Positions 53,901-59,900 of a stretch of 64,000 nt of DNA are shown piece after piece. Positions within the stretch are counted from its first letter, which is position 1, and the number at the start of each line of letters is the position of its first letter. The DNA comes from Enoplolaimus lenunculus (taxonomy: Eukaryota > Nematoda > Enoplea > Enoplida > Thoracostomopsidae). The notes beneath the pieces were generated by a model. The model had not been told where the DNA came from. It searched no databases and saw nothing but the letters and a program-made list of their open reading frames with translations. The position numbers were made by a program, and so were the translations under genes. The DNA lies in contig JASANG010003372.1 in the NCBI GenBank assembly GCA_030248215.1, positions 62,001-126,000 of the forward strand, written 5' to 3'.

Positions 53901-56900
53901 ACTAAACAGAAAGCAACCTGATAAGTTTGTATACTAATCATAAAATTTTGAATGACTATGAAGCTAAGAGTAGAAATTGAGTAATGGCTTAATGTAACTT
54001 TTTTGCTGAAAACCGTTATATGTTTTGTGTTTGCGTTATATCTTTGTTAGCAGAACGTGCCGTATGATCTGTTAATGGTGCCGTCGAGTTACCCAGAACT
54101 ATAATAGCTGCGCCATTGTCAGGATTATCCATTCTAGTTCGCCTGTTGTGTATAGGAAAAATCTTGAGTTTACTATGGGCCCAAATCTAAGCCTAAACCT
54201 AATTTTAGGTTTAATGCGAGGTTTACTTCACCAATTCCGGGATCGGTACCTCTTTTGTCACCCAATCAGAGCAGAAGGCAGAAACAGCTTATATGAATAG
54301 TTTGATTGCCAGCCACTGCCCATAAGGGTACTTTATGTTGGTAGCTATGGGTAACTAATCTTTGGTTTATTAGCCATATGAATGGCTTGCCATTTTTTAA
54401 TAACCCTTTAATAGCTAATGCAAATTTTTTATATTTTTTTGAAAGATATATGTAAAAAATTTAGATCAGGCTTGAGAAATTAACGCACTGTACTGAGTAG
54501 TTTTGAAGCGCAAGCTTTAATGTTCACTTTTTCATCTTGTTGGCAACCTAGCTATCTAAAACATTTGTTTCCTGTCGATATTCCTGATGGTAGTGGAAAA
54601 ATTAGTGTGTACTGCAATGGGCATAGTGTACAAATTACTTATCAAGCGCACAATTGGTAATCTAATCTTCGCATAAATCGAAGTAAAAATACATGCCTGA
54701 ACCTTAATCTAGGCCTGCAAACCTACCTTTTCCACAAAGATAGCAGTTGCATATCAAAGTATTTCAGCTATTTTTATGTTGGTTTTTATATTTTTATGCA
54801 GTCAATATAGTTTTCGACACTCCTACCTATTCAGTACAGTACAGGTTTATACTGAATTTAGCAAGCGGTCAATCAGAAACAACCGGTGAACCGTAACAAT
54901 TTTAAATATTTATTTTGCTTAAAAAATTTATAGCTTATTTTTGAGTTAAAATTTTCAACACCGAGAAAAATTTAACTTTCAGTTTTTGTTCCAATTTTGC
55001 GCCATTGTGCGACCAGCCACGTGTGGTGGAAACTTGCACCCCACTCATCTCGCTTTTTAGGGCTCCGGGGGACGTCATAGGACCCCCGCTCCATTTCCTC
55101 TACGTTTATGCTATATCAAAACCATGGGAATTATGGCGTTGACATAAGAAGCTAAACACATTAATTATAAATATATTTTCAGAATATCGATCAACAACTC
55201 CTATGACGCTCGCAGGTAAATGTTATTGAATTTATTAGATTTAGACACCAGCGTACTACACTAACGCACAGTGATTTGAGTAAATTTGTAAGTAAAAATT
55301 TTTTTGACACGTGATACCGTCCAAGGCCGGACGATGTAGCTTTGCAAGCAAGTTCCCCCACATACTTAAGCATGGGACTTGTGCTATTGTTTCTTACAAT
55401 TAAAATGTTTTAATACCTAAGTTAGCTTGTTTTTAACAAATGAACCATAATTAATTATGATACGTTTTAGACTGTGTTCACACATTGGAATTACAAGATA
55501 TTGGCGAACTTCAAGAGTACAGACCAAAACAAATTAATCCAGGAATAGTCGCCACTGCACCAAAACCAAAGTCCATTAATGTTCGCTTTGATGATCAAAC
55601 AGTCATTTACGCAATTGATGTGACAACAAATGAAGAAACAACCGTTGATATTGAGTATCAAAAAACAGACGAATCTCCAGTGAAAAAGAAAACGGTAAGA
55701 AAAATGAAACAAGGCTTTTAATCACATACTCAGCCTACATCATGACAGGTCTGCATTAGTAACAGGTAATCTTAAGTTTTTATCCGTATTAACGAGCTAA
55801 ATTGTACAAACATCAGACTAAAACGCAATTTTTCACCAAAGATTATTCTGAGTGAGTAAAATTGTAAGGTAAGGAAGGACCTTATCATTTTTTACAAAAC
55901 TTTCTAAGGGTGAAAAACTGCAATTTAATAGAGACCTTGTCATTGTTTCGCCAATAAATATCTGAGGGGGAAATTGTAAGGTAGGAACTTTACCATTTAA
56001 TCATAAAAAAAACTTATGACGGGTCGCCTTCTTTCTAGACCGAAATAGACAAGGCTTAAATTTTATATTATTTTTTGTTTCGGCTCAGGCTAAGCTTTGT
56101 TTTGGACTTGTGTTTATTAACTCTGAGGAGGCTGCAGGCATGCAAACTTTTCGATGTATATTGTGTTTAAAGCGAAAGCTGACTTGAATTGCGTTGTTTT
56201 TTGCGCTTGATGACTGATTTAGCGCACCTAATTAATTTCGCGACACAAATGTAGGAGTAAACTATTTCTGCAACAACCAAAATTTTTGAATCAATTTTGT
56301 GTTTTTCCTTTTACGGGGGAGGGTGCGGCTTCCTTGAACCTTCCGCGTTTTGAAAAGACCACTAAGCAGAGTGGGGTTGTCGTCTTTCAACCCCAAACTA
56401 AGCTAGGCTCCTATAGAATGTCATATGATACTAAAATTTGAACATTGAATTATGTACTTAGAAATAAATTTAGGCAAAATTTTCATCAGAAACAGAAAAA
56501 AAGAAACTAATGCAGTATTAGACATCACTCAAAGCTACATTATCCGACTTTTCATTGTATCATTAGTTCGCACAAACTGTATTGTCCTGCATTTATATCA
56601 AGTGATATTCGGCATAATTTCGGAATATCATATGACATTCGCATAAATATCCCGTGGGATTATGTGACATATGGCTGTTTGTCGGCGATGATTGCTGAAG
56701 ATCAGGGTTTTGTAAGCGAATATCATGTGACATTCACATTGTGTCTACAAAACCGCAATTCAGATAACACTAATTTATGTTGATGTCGAATCAACATGAA
56801 CAAAACGTGTTACGTTCTGCCCCAGTTACAATGTGAACCCCACGTGAGCATTACATGCGCAAGTTTGGTCACAAAGAAGCTTTGAAGTTGTTGCAGCTGC

Positions 56901-59900
56901 AAATTATTCACTGGAATTCATGTTATTTAATTTAATTCGCACCTGTGAACGCAGTTGCAAGTCGCTGGAATTTCTTGCACCTGAAAGTTGCAGCTGCGAG
57001 TTCACACTGCTAAGATTTGCACGCACGAATGGGGCTTCATACTCAGTTAAGCTTGGCGTCTTATTAAATCAAGAGCGATCAGAGTTTAAAACGCTGCCAA
57101 GTATGTAATCTCACAACGCGACTTGGCAACACATAAGTAGATTTTGTTTCTTGCAAAAGTAATAAATATAGCACCTGACGGCAATAGTTGAGGGAAAACG
57201 TGATTCTAACTAAATCTGTAAAACTAACCCCACATCAACATCACTGCTTGATATAGTGTTTTGAAATCAAATAGTTTGGAATCATTGAAACATTCTAGAA
57301 TTGCTTGTTGAGAGCTGGTGTGAAATAAGGTTCGTTTTGACTAAAAAGATATACATTCAGAATGTAAGCAAAACACAAAACCGTTTAGTTATTATTTGTA
57401 ACACACCAGCATTTTTATATAATATTGACAGGGGAACAAAGTTGCTGGCAATGTTGATAGAATATCGTTTGATGTTCCAATAGTAGCTACAGTGGTTGAT
57501 TTATTCACATCGAACGACGCGGAATTTACTTTTGTGCAAGTCCATACATGTTTACGTAAGTTACTTTCCACCAATAATAAATTCACAAGAAGGTTGCACA
57601 TCAAATATGTTCAACGAAACCTGATGTTTACACTCACAAACTAAAGATAATATTAAATGATTTTGTGCCGCACTTCCAATGGCTTAGAGAAAAAACCATT
57701 AAACCATTAATGCCGAGTGGTAGGAAAACCTACCTAGCATATTCTGAACTGATTTGTGTTGTCGATACGTTGTAGCTATATGTATTTGAGCTTAAAACAT
57801 AGTTAAATTTTTTAATTATGCTAATTGATGCTTGTGTTTCGTTAAAACTGATCATAAATTAAAGAACAGAGCAGTATGCATCTGCATTTGAAAACACTTT
57901 CATTCATTCTGCCAACAATAAAATTAGTCATAAAAGTCATCCCTTACACCACGAACAGTGCAGTAACACACTGCGCAGTGTCTAAAATACTACAATTTGT
58001 AATTCACTGTTTCAGCAACCACTCCAAAACCGGGTGTTACATCATCGTTCAAAGAATGTATTACCGCAGAAGTCACGGCTGAAGACTTGGAATCAGAAGA
58101 ACCAACAACGACTACAGGCGCAACGGTCGAAAAGAAACCTGATGGAACGGTCGAGTACACATTTGACGAGCCAACTGATGTCATGGCAATTGAAGCGCAA
58201 ACAAAATCTGGAAAACCAGTTAATGCTGTACCACTGGATGAAGACGATAAACCACTTGCAGACACACCATTGGTAAGATTGTTTGTAACATTTGTTCACC
58301 AGTTGAATTTCGCTCGACAATCTATACAATTGATATTTATTTTTTACGCATAAAAACTTGATTGTTCTGTAAGTGTGAACTGATTAATAAACGTTCGGTT
58401 TGCATAAAAACAAGTTTCTTCCAAGGCAATATAAATATTTCACGTATTCATGTTTTGAAATGTTTGCCTCTGCCATTATAAATGGAAATATTGCAAGCAA
58501 AATTCTCTTAGAATCACATTTCTAGTTTAGGTCGAGATGGAAAATTTTCTATTCTCATAGTACCTAATCTAAGGACTAATGAATGCCGAATAATAATTGT
58601 TAATATACTAATTTAAATCAAATACAGTGCAGAACCAATTTAAAATTTGCACTCAGAATTTATTATTTTGTGCAAACTTTTCAGGTAGCACTCTCAGGTG
58701 TTGATTCACCAGTGGAAACTCCCGTTGAACCAGCAATACCAGATGTAAAGAAGGTGGTCATAACTCCATCTGAACCAGATGATATTGTGGACTTAGCGGT
58801 CAAGAGCTGTGTACCATGTATGTTTTGACTTTTATATTTAAACATCTGAATGGCATCTGACCAATGCTAAGTGATGCACTATTTAGCTAAAACTGGTCCG
58901 AGTTAAAACAGCAAATAGTGTGCACCAGCGTTTTATGACACATTTATTCAATCTGCCAGCAATGAAATTATGCCATGAAAGTCATGCCTTGGGAATGACA
59001 CCACGAACACCGCTAGAACATGAACGTCACTAACCCAGGAACAATCTGATTAGAATTAAAACGGAATTTGCTTGTCTGCGCAGTGTGTTAAATACTACAA
59101 CTTGTAATTTACTGTTTCAGCAACCACTCCAAAACCAGGTGTTACGACATCGTTCAAAGAATGTATTACCGCAGAAGTCACGGCTGAAGACTTGGAATCA
59201 GAAGAACCAACAACGACTACAGGTGCAACGGTTGAAAAGAAACCTGATGGAACCGTCGAGTACACATTTGACGAGCCAACTGATGTCATGGCAATCGAAG
59301 CGCAAACAAAATCTGGAAAACCAGTAAATGCTGTACCACTGGATGAAGACGATAAACCACTTGCAGACACACCATTGGTAATATTATTTTAACATTTGTT
59401 TACCAGTTGAATTGATATTCGCTCGACAATCTATGCAATTGGCATATATTTTTTACACATATAGACTTGGTTGTTCTATGAATGTGAGCTGTTTAACAAA
59501 CGTTCGGTTCACATAAAGACAAGTTTCTTCCAAAGCAATATAAACATTATACGTATTCAAGTTTTGAAATGTTTGCCACTGCCATTATAAATGGGAATAT
59601 TGCATGCAAAATTCTTTTAGAGTTATATTTGTAGTTAGGTCCAGATGAAAGATTTTCTATTCTCATAGTTCGAAATCTAAGGACTAATGAATGCCGAATA
59701 ATGTTTGCTAATATACTAAATGAAATTAAACACAATGCGGAACCAATTCAAAATTTGCACTCCGAGTTTAGTATTTCGTGTAAACTTTTAAGGTAGCACT
59801 CTCAGGTGTTGATTCACCAGTGGAAACTCCCGTTGAACCAGCAATACCAGATGTAAAGAAGGTGGTCATAACTCCATCTGAACCAGATGATATTGTGGAC

